Shown here: one piece after another, positions 1 to 13,859 of the stretch | How the letters are laid out: the number at the start of each line of letters is the position of its first letter | How positions within the stretch are numbered: the stretch's first letter is position 1 | Source of the DNA: Sipunculus nudus | Lineage: Eukaryota > Annelida > Sipuncula > Golfingiida > Sipunculidae | Direction of reading: 5' to 3' | Length of the DNA stretch: 64,000 bases | NCBI GenBank assembly: GCA_026874595.1 | Contig: CM049309.1 | Location: 47,104,079 to 47,168,078 of the forward strand | The notes under the pieces: generated by a model | Seen by the model: only the letters and a program-made list of their open reading frames with translations | Told to the model about the DNA's origin: nothing | Database searches by the model: none | Position numbers and translations under genes: made by a program

Positions 1-2275
1 CACAATGCTCAGCTGATTTATTGAAAATTTAAGCAAATGCAAAATATACTTATTTCTTTTGTTTTTTATAAATATTAACATTTGAAAAGCCTAAAGAGAT
101 AATGGCCCTGCTAAAATGAAATGCCATAAATTATAGAATAATGACTTGAGCCAAAGTATAATAATAAGCATTAATTTATTAACTGAAATGAAATGCTGTA
201 AAAAATTCAAATGAGCACAAACAAAATTTAATAAGCATGTTAAAACAAGCCAGTTAGGTATAAATCACATTCGCACTGTGTAATAAATGAAACTTGTGGC
301 CTGAAACCATTTAATGATGCAATAAGGGAAAATGAGCCCAAGTGTAATATGAAAGGATACATTTCATAAACAAAAAGAGGGACCCATGGGTCATGTCACT
401 CAGCTGAATTTTGGAAAATATTAGTGACTGCAAAATATTTTTATATCTTATGGTTTTTCATGTATATTACCATTTGAAAAGCTAGGAGAAAATGTTCCTA
501 CTAAAATGAACTCTGTAAATGATATAATAATGGACATGAGCTAAAGCATATGGACTGTGTAATATATGAAACCTTTGGCCTGAAACCATTTAGTGATGCA
601 CCTAGGGAAAAAATGGGCCTACGGTAAGTGTTATATAAAAGTTACATTTCATAAACAAATAATGTGTGAAGATAATTGAGTTTTCAAATGTTAAATATAT
701 GGACATATGAGTTGAAAATTAATCCCATAAAGTTTGACCCATATTCCTAATAAACTTAGTTTAACAATGTCATTTATATCAAGGTCTAGCCAACTTTAAG
801 TAATATGAATGAAATGCTACAAAGTATTTATATCTTCTTAAACCTTATCAGTTAGCACTTACATTAGGTCCTAATATTTTATCACATTTTTGTATTATGA
901 TTAAATTCCTGAACTTTTTTTCCTTAAAAAAAATCAAAATGTCCAAGTCTCAACAAAAAGAATTTATTTAACATTAAAATTATAAGATTTGTCTTGTTTA
1001 TTAGTCCTGTGTATTGAAGGGGTCGGTGGGGGCAAGGGGTCTTTGTTGTTACTGCACGTTGCTGAAAAAATGTGAAATTATAAGATTCATCTTGTTTATA
1101 GTACAGGCCTGTCAACAGAATGGGGGGGTGGGGAGATAGACTCCCTGTGGTATTAACTGCATGAGGCCTGATCAAGCTCAACAAGAGAGAGGGCTTGCCC
1201 CAGAGATTGGATTACATAACAACAGCCTGGGGAGCACAGAGAGCTGCACTGAATGACCTACAATGACCAAAGTGGACTGCTTGACAATGTAAGTGAATAC
1301 AACAAGAGCCTCCATAAAGAATCCAATAACTAGCCTAAATTTCAGCTTTAATTTTCAAATTTCAGATTTGAACAGATTAAATCCTTATGTGAACACGCTG
1401 TGAAAATTAAATCCACAGCACTTCCAGGAAAAAAAAACGTGCCATGGTCAAAGTTGGGCAAAAATTTAAGGTACTGATTTTTTATTAATGCTAATAACTT
1501 AAAAAAATTGCAAAATTCAGATCGAAATTTTTGGTATACATTTGAATCTTGATTAAATGAAGTTATATCCCTGAAAGAAAGTCTCCAGCATCAGCAATTC
1601 AATCAGTGAGTAAATATATTTCCTGATTTTTACAAGGTGCATTATGTTTGGGCCCATAACTTCAACAAATTATGCAATACTGACCTAAATTTTGGTATGT
1701 ACATAGGAAATGTACGGAAAAATATGAATATTTACTATGATCAAATTCAGATCAGTGGTTTTGAGATTCGGCAGTCTTGAACTGTAACAATGGGTTTTTA
1801 ATAGAAAAGGTTTTTCCTTAATATCTGGAAGGAACGAAATCTTAGTAACCCAATTTTCAGTATGGTAGGAAATTTTGGGGACATCTAACTGTCTGCAAAA
1901 TTTTGGATTTTTAGGTCCAATGGTTTCAAAACGTGCCCTGTTAACGGACGGACAAATGACCACAACTATAGCTCAAAGGACTTATAGTCAGTTGAGCCAA
2001 AAATGTGTGAATGTAATTAAGTTTTCAATAGTTGAATATATGGCTGTATAAGCTAAAAATTAATCCCACAAAAAATTTGTCCAATATTCCTAATAAACTA
2101 AGTTTAACAATGTCATTTATATCAAGGTATAGCCAACTTTAAGTGATATGAATGAAATGCTACAAAGTATTTATATCTTATTAAATCTTAAAACATGTCA
2201 ATGAGCACTTACATTAGATCCTAATATTTTATCACATTTGAATATTAGGATTCAAATCCTGAACGTTTTTTGTTA
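1..2275. repeat. AT-rich duplicated blocks around a HINE-like insertion
   Basis: Block 1-370 recurs diverged at 400-660 (shared CATTTGAAAAGC and GGCCTGAAACCATTTA). Block 660-920 recurs at 2003-2270 (shared GTTTAACAATGTCATTTAT). A minus-strand element with a GACCCATGGGTC 3' end near 384 and a degenerate hairpin 5' end at 1969-1999 may fill the space between. The segment 1350-2000 matches 10490-11158. No coding exon seen. Confidence 0.55.
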
Positions 2276-2278
2276 AAA

Positions 2279-4246
2279 CTAGACGTGTCCGAACGACACG
2301 AATGCCCCCGCCTGGGCCAAATTAGAAATATTTGTTAAATTCTGTAAAATTTTTTAAGCTCAGGAGGTGTCCTATGGTCAAAAATAGGTCAACAAGGGCA
2401 AAATGCAAACTCAATCTGTAATGGGTCATTATCAAGCAACACACCAAAAATCAGGCCAGTATCTGCAGGCAATGTGAAAAAAGTCCATACATTTGCATTT
2501 TTCATAAAAATTTCTGTCTTTCATGAAATTTTCTATGTTCAGGATCTGTCATATGGTCAAAAATAGGTCAACTGGGACGAAACGCGAACTCAATCTGTAA
2601 ATGGTCATTATACGCCCACAGACCAAACATTAGGCCAGTATCTGTAAGCACTGCACTGCGAAACCAGAATATTGGCAAAAGCTGATAATTAGTTATAAAT
2701 TTAAATTGGAGAGGTATGTACCATGCTTCATAACAATCCACCAAATGCTTCCTGAGAAATAAGCTCCTAAGTTTTTTTCTATACTAAGCTCTGTGACCTT
2801 GAAGAGTAGGTCAAGATCACCCATCTTTGAACTTGACCAAGATTATGTAAATATCATGCAATAGCACTGAAGAAATGAAGTTCCTGTTTTGAATACCTTT
2901 GGAGATATCCTGCACAAAAGGCCAAAATTGAAAAATCCGATAAAAATTCATTAAAAAATCATAAATTGTAGGTGGTGCCACCAAAACTGTGACCATCATT
3001 CCAAATGATCATAGTAAGTTTTGTGAAAATCCAGACAATGGTTCCTGAGATATAAGCTTCTGAGTGTTTTTGTATAATCAGCTCTAACACAAAGAAAATT
3101 AGGTCAAGGTCACCAATATTTGCACTTGACCAAGATTTTGTTAAAATACATCTTCACTGATGAAATAAAATTCCAACGGTGAATCCTTTTAGAGATATCC
3201 CACTCACAAGGCCAAAATTGAAAAATCCGATAAAAATTGATTAAAAAATCAGAAATTGCAGGTGGCTTCAACAAAATTGTGCAGCACATACAGACCATCA
3301 GTCCCAATGATCATAGTAAGTTTTGTGAAAATCCACACAATGGTTCCTGAGATAAGTTTCTGAGTGTTTTTCTATAATCAGCTCTTAAATGTAGAAAAAT
3401 GGGTCAAGGTCACCCATCTTCGAACTTAACTGAGATTTTATTGATATACATCTTCACTGATGAAATGAAATTCCAACAGTGAATCCTTTTAGAGATATCC
3501 CACTCACAAGTTAAAAGTTAACAGACGCGGGACGGACGGACGCCAGACGGACAGACAGACAGACAGCTTGGATGACGACAATAGCCCATCAGCCTATGTG
3601 CTGAGGGCTAAAAACAGCTGTACATGTACATTTGCACTTGTCATGGAAATTTATATTTTTCATGAAATTTTCTCAGTTAAGGAGCCGTAAAATGGTCAAA
3701 AGTAGGTCAACCTGGATGAAACGCAAACTCGTTCTGTAAATGGCCATTATCTACCCACACACCAAAAATCAGGCCAATATCTGCAGGCACTGCGAAAAAA
3801 AGGCCATACATGTGCACTTGTCATGGAAATTTATATTTTTCATGAAATTTTCTAAGTTAAGGAGCCGTTAAACGGACCAAAGTAGGTCAACCGGGACAGA
3901 ACGCAAACTCAATCTGTAACTGGTCATTATCTGCCCACACTCCAAAAATCAGGCCAATATCTGCAGGCATTGCGAAAAAAAGTCCGTACATGTGTATTTG
4001 TCATGAAAATTTCTATTTCTCATGAAATTTTCTAAGTTTAGGAGCCGTAAAACGTTCAAAAGTAGGTCAACCAGGACGAAACGCGAACTCGATCTGTAAC
4101 TGGTCATTATCTGCCCACACACCAAAAATCAGGGCAATTTCTGCAGGCATTGCAAAGAAAAGTCCGTACAACTGTTTGATTTCAGAATGACGGAAGGACA
4201 GACATGGGTAAAACTATATGCCCGGGCCACCTTGTGGCGGGGGCAT
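2279..4246 (-). mobile_element. HINE/Helentron-like element, family ATGCCCCCGCC
   Basis: Read on the minus strand it starts T|ATGCCCCCGCC in a hairpin (4218-4246). It ends with a repeat of GGCGGGGGCAT, then hairpin CGTGTC-GTTCG-GACACG, then TCTAG|T. The body holds diverged tandem units of about 180 bp around GGTCAACCGGGACGAAACGC, at about 2390, 2567, 3700, 3882 and 4064. A second sequence (about 2650-3600, ending in GGACGGACGG and GACAGACAGAC) is inserted between them. No ORF of note. Confidence 0.7.
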
Positions 4247-4780
4247 AAAAAAATTTCAACTTTGTTCAAGTCTCAACAAAAAATGAATTTAACATTGAAA
4301 CTAGAAAACTGACAGGTCAGGAAGGGCCCTGCAACAGATGCAGTCATTATTAATTGAAGTACTGTGAATTAGGTGTACTTTGGGAGCATAAGCTGATTGA
4401 GTGATATTTGAAAATTAAAGAACCTGTAATGAACAACTGACATGTATAAACTGGAAGAAAAGATATGGTAAAGTGAAAATGTTCAAAGCTATCAAAATAA
4501 TGATATAAAAGAACTGCATGCATTTTTAGTTTCTGTATATGTGTTTTACTTATGCCAATTATTCTTAGTTGAAGTCTTGGCTGGGCTGTGTCAAATATTT
4601 TTCCAGTATTTGTATGTTGAATCGGCTTTATTATATGTGAGGCTTGAGTCTGTACATGAACCTTGTAGTATTAGAGAGAGTCAGCTGCTGGTTAGTAGTG
4701 ATAAAATGGTCATTCTCTTGAACTGAGATTCAGCTGTTCTTGGGCTTGGGTCTACAGATGCGCTGTGTTGTGTAGAATGG
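4247..4780. other. Unassigned AT-rich intron sequence
   Basis: No exon, hairpin end or repeat partner recognised apart from short AT-rich stretches. Confidence 0.5.
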
Positions 4781-7390
4781 CTACATATAAATATCAATGT
4801 AAATTTGTTGATGGTCACTATAATAGGTCCAAATTCCTTGAGATGTTGGAAGTGGAGATAGATTTGTCCAAACATGGTCTAAATGAGAGCCACTGTGGTG
4901 CGATGGGCCAGTGTATCCTTTTCTGGGGAATCTTCAATTTGTCTGTGCAAAATATGCTGTGAAAATATAATGCCGCTGTACACGAGTGACTCAAAAAAGA
5001 TTCATCCATTTCTGGCCTGCTGAAGGAGACACCAGCAACTGAGCACCAAACTGCATATTACTTTTTTTTTCCTTCTGACCCAAATATCAATAAGCTTCTC
5101 CCTTTGGCCATGGGTGATACATATTATGTTTGAATCCTATCCATCGTATGTTAGGGGAGTTATTATGCAGAAACGAATTTGATTGTTCATCAAATTCTTT
5201 GCGAGTTATTGCATTAACATCATTTGAGAATTATCGCCTCTGTCAAGGTCATCCATCTTCGAACCTGACCTAGCCCTTCATAACAAACATTTCTGGTGCA
5301 AGTTCAGTGAGTGTTAGTCAAATTGTTTGCGAGCTATTTGGTTAACATCATTTTAGCATTATCACCTCTGTGACCTTGAAAATCCATCAAGGTCACCCAT
5401 CTTCAAACATGATGTAGCTCATCAAAAGGTCCATCACTGCCGTGAGTCTGGGGACCTTATATGAAATACTTTTTAAGAGTTATTGTGTTAACAATGTATG
5501 TCCTTTTGCATGCATATTTGCTAAGAGAACACAACCTTACTAGGTGTTCAGTAATGGTTTTTACCGCATAACTTACAGAAAAATGGCTGACTATGACCAT
5601 ATATCATGCCTAGTTACTGTTGACATGAGGACCTGTCCTACTGTTAGGTGGAACAAACAATTATGGTTACAATTATAATTTCTGCCCTGCTGAAAGAGGG
5701 ACCTAAAATTTAACACCAAACTGTGAATAACTTATTTGACCTTTGACCTCTGGATCCTAAAATCAATAGGGATCTTCCATAATTGATGGTTAATACATAT
5801 TTCAGGTTTGAACTCAATCCGTCAATCCTAACTGGAGTTTTCATCCGGAAAAGAATATGTGGATGGACGGACGGACAGACGGACAGACAGGTGGACAGTT
5901 AGACAGACAGACGGACAGGTCGATTACTATAGGGTACCCGCTTTTCAAGCGGGGCCCTAATTACAAGATTCATTGTGCATTGAAGGGGTGGGTACAGGAG
6001 GAGTGGTTACTGCTGGTTGCTGAAAACTAGTGGCCCATGGGCCATGACGCTCAGCTGAATTCAAGGAATGTTGAATAATGAGCAAAATGACATATATGGC
6101 TACATATAAATATCAATGTAAATTTGTTGATGATCACTATAATAGGTCCAAATTCCTTGAGATGTTGGAAGTGGAGATAGATTTGTCCAAACATGGTCTA
6201 AATGAGAGCCACTGTGGTGCGATGGGCCAGTGTATCCTTTTCTGGGGAATCTTCAATTTGTCTGTGCAAAATATGCTGTGAAAATATAATGCTGCTGTAC
6301 ACAAGTGACTCAAAAAAGATTCATCCATTTCTGGCCTGCTGAAGGAGACACCAGCAACTGAGCACCAAACTGCATATTACTTTTTTTTTCCTTCTGACCC
6401 AAATATCAATAAGCTTCTCCCTTTGGCCATGGGTGATACATATTATGTTTGAATCCTATCCATCGTATGTTAGGGGAGTTATTATGCAGAAACGAATTTG
6501 ATTGTTCATCAAATTCTTTGCGAGTTATTGCATTAACATCATTTGAGAATTATCGCCTTTGTCAAGGTCATCCATCTTCGAACCTGACCTAGCCCTTCAT
6601 AACAAACATTTCTGGTGCAAGTTCAGTGAGTGTTAGTCAAATTGTTTGCGAGCTATTTGGTTAACATCATTTTAGCATTATCACCTCTGTGACCTTGAAA
6701 ATCCATCAAGGTCACCCATCTTCAAACATGATGTAGCTCATCAAAAGGTCCATCACTGCCGTGAGTCTGGGGACCTTATATGAAATACTTTTTAAGAGTT
6801 ATTGTGTTAACAATGTATGTCCTTTTGCATGCATATTTGCTAAGAGAACACAACCTTACTAGGTGTTCAGTAATGGTTTTTACCGCATAACTTACAGAAA
6901 AATGGCTGACTATGACCATATATCATGCCTAGTTACTGTTGACATGCGGACCTGTCCTACTGTAAGGTGGAACAAACAATTATGCTTACAATTATAATTT
7001 CTGCCCTGCTGAAAGAGGGACCTAAAATTTAACACCAAACTGTGAATAACTTATTTGACCTTTGACCTCTGGATCCTAAAATCAATAGGGACCTTCCATA
7101 ATTGATGGTTAATACATATTTCAGGTTTGAACTCAATCCGTCAATCCTAACTGGAGTTATCATCCGGAAAAGAATATGTGGATGGACGGACGGACAGACG
7201 GACAGACAGGTGGACAGCAAGACAGACAGACAGACGCTTTTCAAGCGGGGCCCTAATTACAAGATTCATTGTGCATTGAAGGGGTGGGTACAGGAGGAGT
7301 GGTTACTGCTGGTTGCTGAAAACTAGTGTCCCATGGGCCATGACGCTCAGCTGAATTCAAGGAATGTTGAAAAAATGAGCAAAATGACAG
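4781..7390. repeat. Two-copy 1.3-kb tandem duplication
   Basis: Unit A 4781-6099 and unit B 6100-about 7390 are nearly identical at an offset of 1,319 bp. Only scattered substitutions and a short deletion in B (lacking ATTACTATAGGGTACCCG) separate them. Each unit carries a GACGGACGGACAGACGG tract, the hairpin CGCTTTTCAAGCGGGG that marks a family-4 HINE 5' end, and a 3'-end signature (CTAGTGGCCCATGGGCCATG) of family 3. The small open frames in both units are shared repeat sequence, not genes. Confidence 0.9.
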
Positions 7391-7659
7391 CAAGAGTGCA
7401 AAAAATCATGCATTTTGTGAAGAATTCTAAGAATTGGGTTTCAGTGGGCTTTTAGACTGATGACCACTTCATTTGAAGGTCTCATAAATAGAACAAGCAA
7501 ATTCATGGAATTAATCTCCCCCCGCTTTGGGATCTTGTTGTTTTTCATGCTTGATAAAGGGTGGACAGACAGAGTGTGAGACAGACAGACAGAAGCCAGA
7601 GACTCTAAAAACAAATCCCAACCAGGGTATGCATGAGAGCAATCACTGACCAAAATTTG

Positions 7660-8328
7660 AATGAAATCAGAAAGCTGTCCATGTTGTATACAGATGCAAA
7701 ATTTTAGGCAGATAATTCAAACCACTACTTGTACAAGAGTGATTTTATCCCACAGCAGACAAACAGAAGGAAGCTGTGCAAAAATGGTGGCAGGTGGCGC
7801 CACAGGTTTTGCGTATGATGAAATGCTATGTGAGATCTATACACATGCAAAATTTCAGGGGGATATGTCAAACCAGTCCTGAGATATAAGCCTGAATGTC
7901 TGCAGTGTATACATAAATGTAGGTGGCCATACCTGCCACAAAATCCAGAAAGCTATCTAAGATGTATAAACCTGCAAAATTTAAGGCGGATTTGTCAAAC
8001 CACTGCCGAGATATGAGTGATTTTATCCCAGGGCAAACAAACAGACAGACGCTGTGCAAAAATGGTGGCAGGTGGCGCCACAGGTTTTGCGTATGATAAA
8101 GAGCTATGTGAGATCTATAAACATGCAAACTTTCCCCAATCGGTCAAATGGTTCCTGAGATATGAGCTTGGATGTCTGCAGCTTTAATGTGAATGTAGGT
8201 GGCGCCACCTGTCATAAAATCAAGAAAGCTGTCAAGGATGTATAAACCTGCAAAATTTCAGGTGGATAAGTCAAACCACTGTCAAGATATGAGTAATTTT
8301 ATCCCAAGGCAGATGAAACAAGGGACCC
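7660..8328 (-). repeat. GGTGGCGCCAC repeat array, minus orientation
   Basis: Palindromic cores start at 7793, 7922, 8071 and 8198 (steps 129, 149, 127). These are the same alternating units found in the two HINE copies at 49 kb and 55 kb, reversed. Flanks share TCAAACCACTGCCGAGATAT. Confidence 0.8.
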
Positions 8329-8332
8329 ATGG

Positions 8333-9309
8333 GTCACGGCGCTCAGCTGATCGTGATTGGACTATAAATGTTTCATCACTGTGATACTATATCGAGTTGA
8401 TAAAGCTTATGAATATCATGGACATGTTGGGCTATTATAAAGGAATGTAATGTAATATGTGAGTAAATGATAAATGAAATTACCTGACTGATGGATTAAT
8501 AGAGTTAAATATAGTGGTTTATTTTTTTATTTATTTAGGAGGGGTTGAAAATTGTGATATATTTGAGCAAATATGAATTCAATGACAGCAGTAATAAGCA
8601 GTAGTAGAATGATGATAAGGCTATTTGTTGAAGAATCTAAAGTGTATGGAAGTCTGCAAGCTTTCAATTTGACAGATATGATGTTATGATTAACTATGCT
8701 GATGAAGGGATTTATGAATTTGTGACTGTATGACACAATATCTCTTTAGTCTTGACAAGGTACATTATTGTGATGCCCACTATGTCTACATATTACACAA
8801 TATTGACATAATTTCTGGCATGTACATAAGTACCTATGGACGAATAGTTATACAAAATATTAATGTATGAATATATCTGATTCATCTAGTTCTTGTTTAC
8901 TGAGGCTGACTTTGGGATGGGGTTCGGAGAAGGGAAAAGTGAGGGCAGCATGAAGGTGGATGTAGAAATATTCTATTTTAATGTTTTTCATTTATATAAG
9001 AATATGAGAAGCTAAGAGGAAAGGGGCCCTCCTAATTGGTTATAGTAAAGTTCTAAATATATGATTGCAAACTAATACTCTGACAAGACTGTCATGAAGG
9101 AAAAGTTTTGAGATACTGTGATGCATATGAAAATTTACAGATGGACAGGCAAGTGGACAGAATGGACTAATACCTTTATTTCACTTTCAAGGGAATAATG
9201 CATTTAAGTTTATATATAAGCCTACTTTTTAGCATATCCACTTTTTCCATTAAGAAGTTTTTATCTGAATCATTTTTTTTATTTACAAGTTTTTATAAAT
9301 TTTTAATAA
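8333..9309. other. Unassigned AT-rich intron sequence
   Basis: Begins after a GACCCATGGGTC 3'-end signature (CAAG at 8329-8332). Nothing else recognised. Confidence 0.45.
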
Positions 9310-9518
9310 AAAAAACTGAAAATATAAGTTAAAATATTAGAATTGTTGCAAAAGTTGCAATCATTATATACAGAGTAAAAAAAACTGAAAATTTAAGTTA
9401 AAATATTAGAATTGTTGCAAAAGTTGCAATCATTATATACAGAGTAAAAAAAAACTGAAAATATAAGTTAAAATATTAGAATTGTTGCAAAAGTTGCAAT
9501 CATTATATATCCAGAGTG
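9310..9518. repeat. Three-copy tandem repeat, unit 69-70 bp
   Basis: ACTGAAAAT starts at 9315, 9384 and 9454. The copies are almost identical and each contains GTTGCAAAAGTTGCAATC. Confidence 0.92.
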
Positions 9519-10489
9519 TAGCTCATATTGGGTCATATTATGCATACACATATATTTTATTATTTTTAAATCCCAAATGTTTAAACTGAATTTAAAAGAA
9601 AATAATGCCACAACATGGCATCTACAAGATTATTCCTTGAATCACTATTAAAAAGGTTTTGCACATTGGAGTTTTCAGTATATGCTTATATGGTAGAGCT
9701 TCTGCTTATACATATTTATATCTTAAAGTATGATCCTTATTGTGAATGCTAAGGGCTAATTCTCATACTTCATTAGTTTTCTAACTCTATTAACAGTGAT
9801 GCCGTGAACTCAAGCCATATGCCATATGTGTTTGTAACTGGAATCAGTAAATTGTAAATAAAGGATTGTGAAACTACAAGAATGTTCTGTTAAGATCCCG
9901 CGTGACAATACTTAATTTTATTCGCCGAAATAAAATAAAAGATTCAGTAAATTTGATAAAATAAAACATCTTTTCAAATAAAGTATACACACTGTTGGTT
10001 GAATGAGGGACAAACAATATCACTGTGCTAATTACTATCCCAGCTTTAATTTATTACTGGAATTAATAGTCAATTTCACACCTGGTGAAGTTTTAACTCT
10101 TCTGAAGTAAGGAATTACTTATCTGATGAACATCCACACTTTCATAGCAATACACCACTTTGTGGACACAATTAAATGTGCACTTTAATCACTGAAACCC
10201 TGGTGGTACAATACAAAATCTAAATTGTAGCATAGCCTAGAATAAGAATGAATCAAATACAGAAAATAATAAATTTCATCCAGTTTATGCAACATCTGGA
10301 TAGGGGGAGGGGGGAGGGGAGTGCAGGGCAGAGGGGAAGCCTGCTGGTAGTGGCCAAGCTGAGCCAAGGCTAGCTGCCTAGGGTGGGTTACATAATGCAA
10401 GTGAAGGCTGTACTACTAGGTGGGCTAGATGAAAACAACACTTGAAATGGTGTATGAAAACTTGAATAAAAGCTACTCTTTTCAATCAA
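9519..10489. other. Unassigned intron sequence with a G-rich tract
   Basis: Only a purine tract (GGGGGAGGGGGGAGGGGAG, about 10302-10320) stands out. No exon seen. Confidence 0.45.
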
Positions 10490-11158
10490 TTCCTTTGAAA
10501 TTTCAGATTTTAAAAGATTAAATCCTTATGTATATATGCTGTGAAAATTAAATCAACAGTGCTTACAGGGAAAAAAAGTGCCATTGCCAAAGTTGGACAA
10601 AATTTAAGGTATTGATTTTTTATTTATGCTAATAACTTGAAAAATTTGCAAAATTCAGATCTAATTTTGGGTAAACAATTAAATCTTGATTAAATAAAGT
10701 TATATTCCTGAAAAAAAGTCTCTAGCTTCAGCAATTCTCATGTTAGGTGAGTAAACATATTTCCTGATTTTTTTTTAAATTGCATTATATTTTTGCCCAT
10801 AACTTCAAAATAATACCCAACACTAACCTAATTTTTTGTGTGTTCATAGAAAATGTATGAAAGAATGTGAATACTAAATATGATCAAAAACAGATCAGTG
10901 GTTTTGATATTAGGCAGCCTTGAAATGTAACAATGGCTTTTATTTATGGAAAATGGAGGTTTTCCTTAATATCTCAAAGGAACGAAGTCCTAATGACCCA
11001 ATTTTTGGTATGGTAGGAGATTTTGGGGACATCTAATGGTATGCAAAATTTTGGAATAGTTGATCCAACGGTTTCAAAACGTGCCCTGTTAACGGCCGGA
11101 CGGCCGACGGACAAAGGACCACGACTATAGCTCAGATGACTTATAGTCAGCTGAGCTA
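10490..11158 (-). mobile_element. Dispersed repeat ending in family-3 hairpin
   Basis: Matches 1350-1999 along its length and 13385-13612 in part. It ends with hairpin TAGCTCAGATGACT-TAT-AGTCAGCTGAGCTA (11128-11158), the 5' end of family 3 read on the minus strand. A 3' end could be the CAAGGGACCCATGGGTC at 8329, but the space between holds unrelated sequence. Confidence 0.6.
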
Positions 11159-11600
11159 AAACTGGACGCTGTGCAAAAGTGGTTGCAGGTGGCGCCACCA
11201 GTTTGCCTATGATGAAGAGCGATGTGAGATCTATAGACGTGCAAAATTTTGGCCCAATCGGTCAAACGGTTCCCGAGATATGAGCTTGGATGTCTGCAGA
11301 GTAAATGTGAATGTAGGTGGCACCACCTGTCATAAAATCAAGAAAGCTGTCCACGATGTATAAACCTGCAAAATTTCAGGTGGATAAGTCAAACCACTGC
11401 CGAGATATGAGTGATATTATCCCAGGGCAGATGAACAGATGGACGCTGTGCAAAAATGGTTGCAGGTGGCGCCATATGTTATATATGTTATAAAGCTATC
11501 AAAGGTCTATATTTGTGCAAAATTTTAAGCCTGATTGGTTAAATGGTTCCCAAGATATATTGGTTTATATGTGGATACAGATGCACAAATGGATGCTGGG
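11159..11600 (-). repeat. GGTGGCGCCAC repeat array, minus orientation
   Basis: Cores start at 11188, 11316 and 11465 (steps 128 and 149), the same alternating spacing as the array at 7.7-8.3 kb. Confidence 0.78.
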
Positions 11601-11739
11601 CATCGAGGAAAGGTCAGGGTCAACCAAAAATGAGGGCGCAGTAGTTCACATGTGACCTGATGGTAAACCTGATTCGCTTAAAATGTAAACCAAGTTTTTT
11701 CAAACAGTTGAAAGATATAGTTCCAATAATCTGGGAAAT

Positions 11740-11805
11740 CTGAATCTAGACATTGTGTCTAGACGCTGTGTCTAGACGTCTAGACACATGGTCTAGACAC
11801 CAGTT
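11740..11805. repeat. TCTAGAC cluster with a 22-bp perfect palindrome
   Basis: Five TCTAGA copies occur within about 65 bp. Positions 11767-11788 read the same on both strands, centred on GACGTC. Confidence 0.9.
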
Positions 11806-11829
11806 AGAGCCAGGTCAGTTGCCATGGTG

Positions 11830-13384
11830 ATGTCTGGACCCAACCTGGTTGTACTGAGTGACCTCTTGAATTGGCTGCTGAAACTCAGCAAGTTGTCAAA
11901 TCGGTTTTCAAACACAGAAAGCCTTTTTCAATTGGCTACACTGCTTTTTTAAAGCTGCATTTACCCAATCTATTCTTGTAAAACTGACAGAACCCTACCA
12001 TAGAATAATTCTTGTAAAGTTTAAACCAATTAGCTTAACAGTTTCATCATAAAACAGTGCATAAGCTAGAAGCATATAAAATTACATTTTCGCTTGTAAT
12101 AACCACATCAATGTAGGTGCCTCAACCAATACCTCAGATATGACATATGTGACAAACATTGGTATAAAATTTGCTGATGATAGCTCTAGCCGTTTCTGAG
12201 ATTTTAATTTTAGTGTGCTTTTTTGGACAGATGACTAAGTTCAACCATCTGTAACTCGGCCAAAAATCTCCGAACTGGAACCATTCGAACAAACTTGAGG
12301 AAGATTGTTCGAGGGATCATTTCTGTGAAATATTTGACAATTTGGCTGGACAGTTTCAGAGAAGAAGATTTTTAAAGCTTTTTCCCTATTAAAAGTTTTT
12401 CAGATGAATGTTTATTCGCAAAAAATTTGGTGATGCTAGCTCCTGCCGTTTTTGAGATAGCTATGGTTAATGTACAGACGACACACGACGCAGCACCATC
12501 GCATAAGCTCCCAGGTTCGCTAACAAAAGGTAATCCTGCTAAGGCTGCCCAGCATAATGGCAGGCGCCATCCGAGTTACAGTCGATGGTCATTTGGTCTG
12601 TTGATGCCTGCCAGACACCCGGGCAATGCCTGGGTGGGCTCCACTCAACATCCTGCCTGACGTCGTCTGAAGTCCGTGCCTTGAGTATACATATGACATG
12701 TAAAAAGTTTGTCACATCAAATTTCTCAAGTCTGACAGAGTGAAGAGCACTGCACAGCTACTAATTTTATGTAAAATAGGGGCCAGCTAAGATTCCGCCA
12801 AAGAAGACCAAGTGAACAAAGAAACTCTCCCTTAGAAGGAGGTGACATGACAGCCTGAGTCTGCTTCATCAGAGCATAAACTGGAAGCCAAGTTGACAGG
12901 AGGAGCCCTAGCCCAGGGCTGAAGTAGCCGCCTGACTGTTGCCTGACATCAGCACGGAGTGGGCTCGCAGCATGTTTGACTTTATACAAGTTGGATGGGA
13001 TATGGTAGGGGGGCCCTTTGAGTATTGTAGGAAGTCTATGCGGCCGCTGCGAAGGTCTGTAGAGCTCTGTCCAAATTTTAAAGTAAAAATTGACAAACAG
13101 AATAATTTAAAATCGATGGATTACTGCCCGAATATTGATCACATGTTGGCCGCTGCCCAAACGATCTACAGGTGACCTTATTATGAGCTCTGCGACCTTA
13201 AAAACCGCCATTGGTAAATTGCTGAATTAAGAACAGGTTTTGGTGCCCTGCGATCATTGGCCACCCCTAAAAATGGTGCAGAGCCAACGGTGATCGAGCA
13301 AACACCCGCCATATTCCTGCTTAAAATGCTCTTTTCAGATCATGGAGAGGTCTAACAGGCTCCGTTTTGGATATGTGACGGCCC
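11830..13384. other. Unassigned intron sequence, relatively GC-rich in part
   Basis: 12430-13340 is less AT-rich than its surroundings and has several short open frames on both strands. None shows family similarity I recognise, and no RAD23 XPC-binding or UBA2 exon is visible. Probably old repeat DNA. Confidence 0.4.
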
Positions 13385-13612
13385 CTGAATGGAAAATTGA
13401 ATTTTTTTCCTAAATATCTAAAAAATGAAGTTGTAGTGACCAAATTTTGAAATGATAGGAGATTTTTGGGACATCTAACTGTATGCGAAATTTCGGATTT
13501 GTATGTCCAATAGTTTCGAACTGTGCCCTGTTAACGGACGGACATCCAGACAGCCAACAAACAAAGGACCATCGTTATAGCTCAAGATCAGATGACATAG
13601 TCAGCTGAGCAA
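13385..13612 (-). repeat. Partial copy of the 10490-11158 repeat
   Basis: Shares GGACATCTAACTGTATGC and CTGTGCCCTGTTAACGGACG with the other two copies and ends in a degenerate AGTCAGCTGAGC hairpin. Confidence 0.7.
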
Positions 13613-13859
13613 AAAATGCACAACTTGTGAAATTTTTCCCAAAGTAGCTCTGTTAGCTATTATCAGCAAACATGAGCAGTATAAAATAACAGGCTAATCA
13701 AATTTACATGCCATACTGTTAAATAGTTTATATGATTTTACTGTTATAAATTTACTTATTTTACATATATTCAAGATCAGATTTCACAAAAACTTACACA
13801 AAACTGTACTACCAACACTGGTTTAAATGTAGAAACTGACTATTATATACAATGCTTAC

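Noticed and set aside
1..13859. Search for the RAD23 XPC-binding and UBA2 exons
   Set aside because: No minus-strand frame with those signatures was found; they are assumed to lie left of the window.
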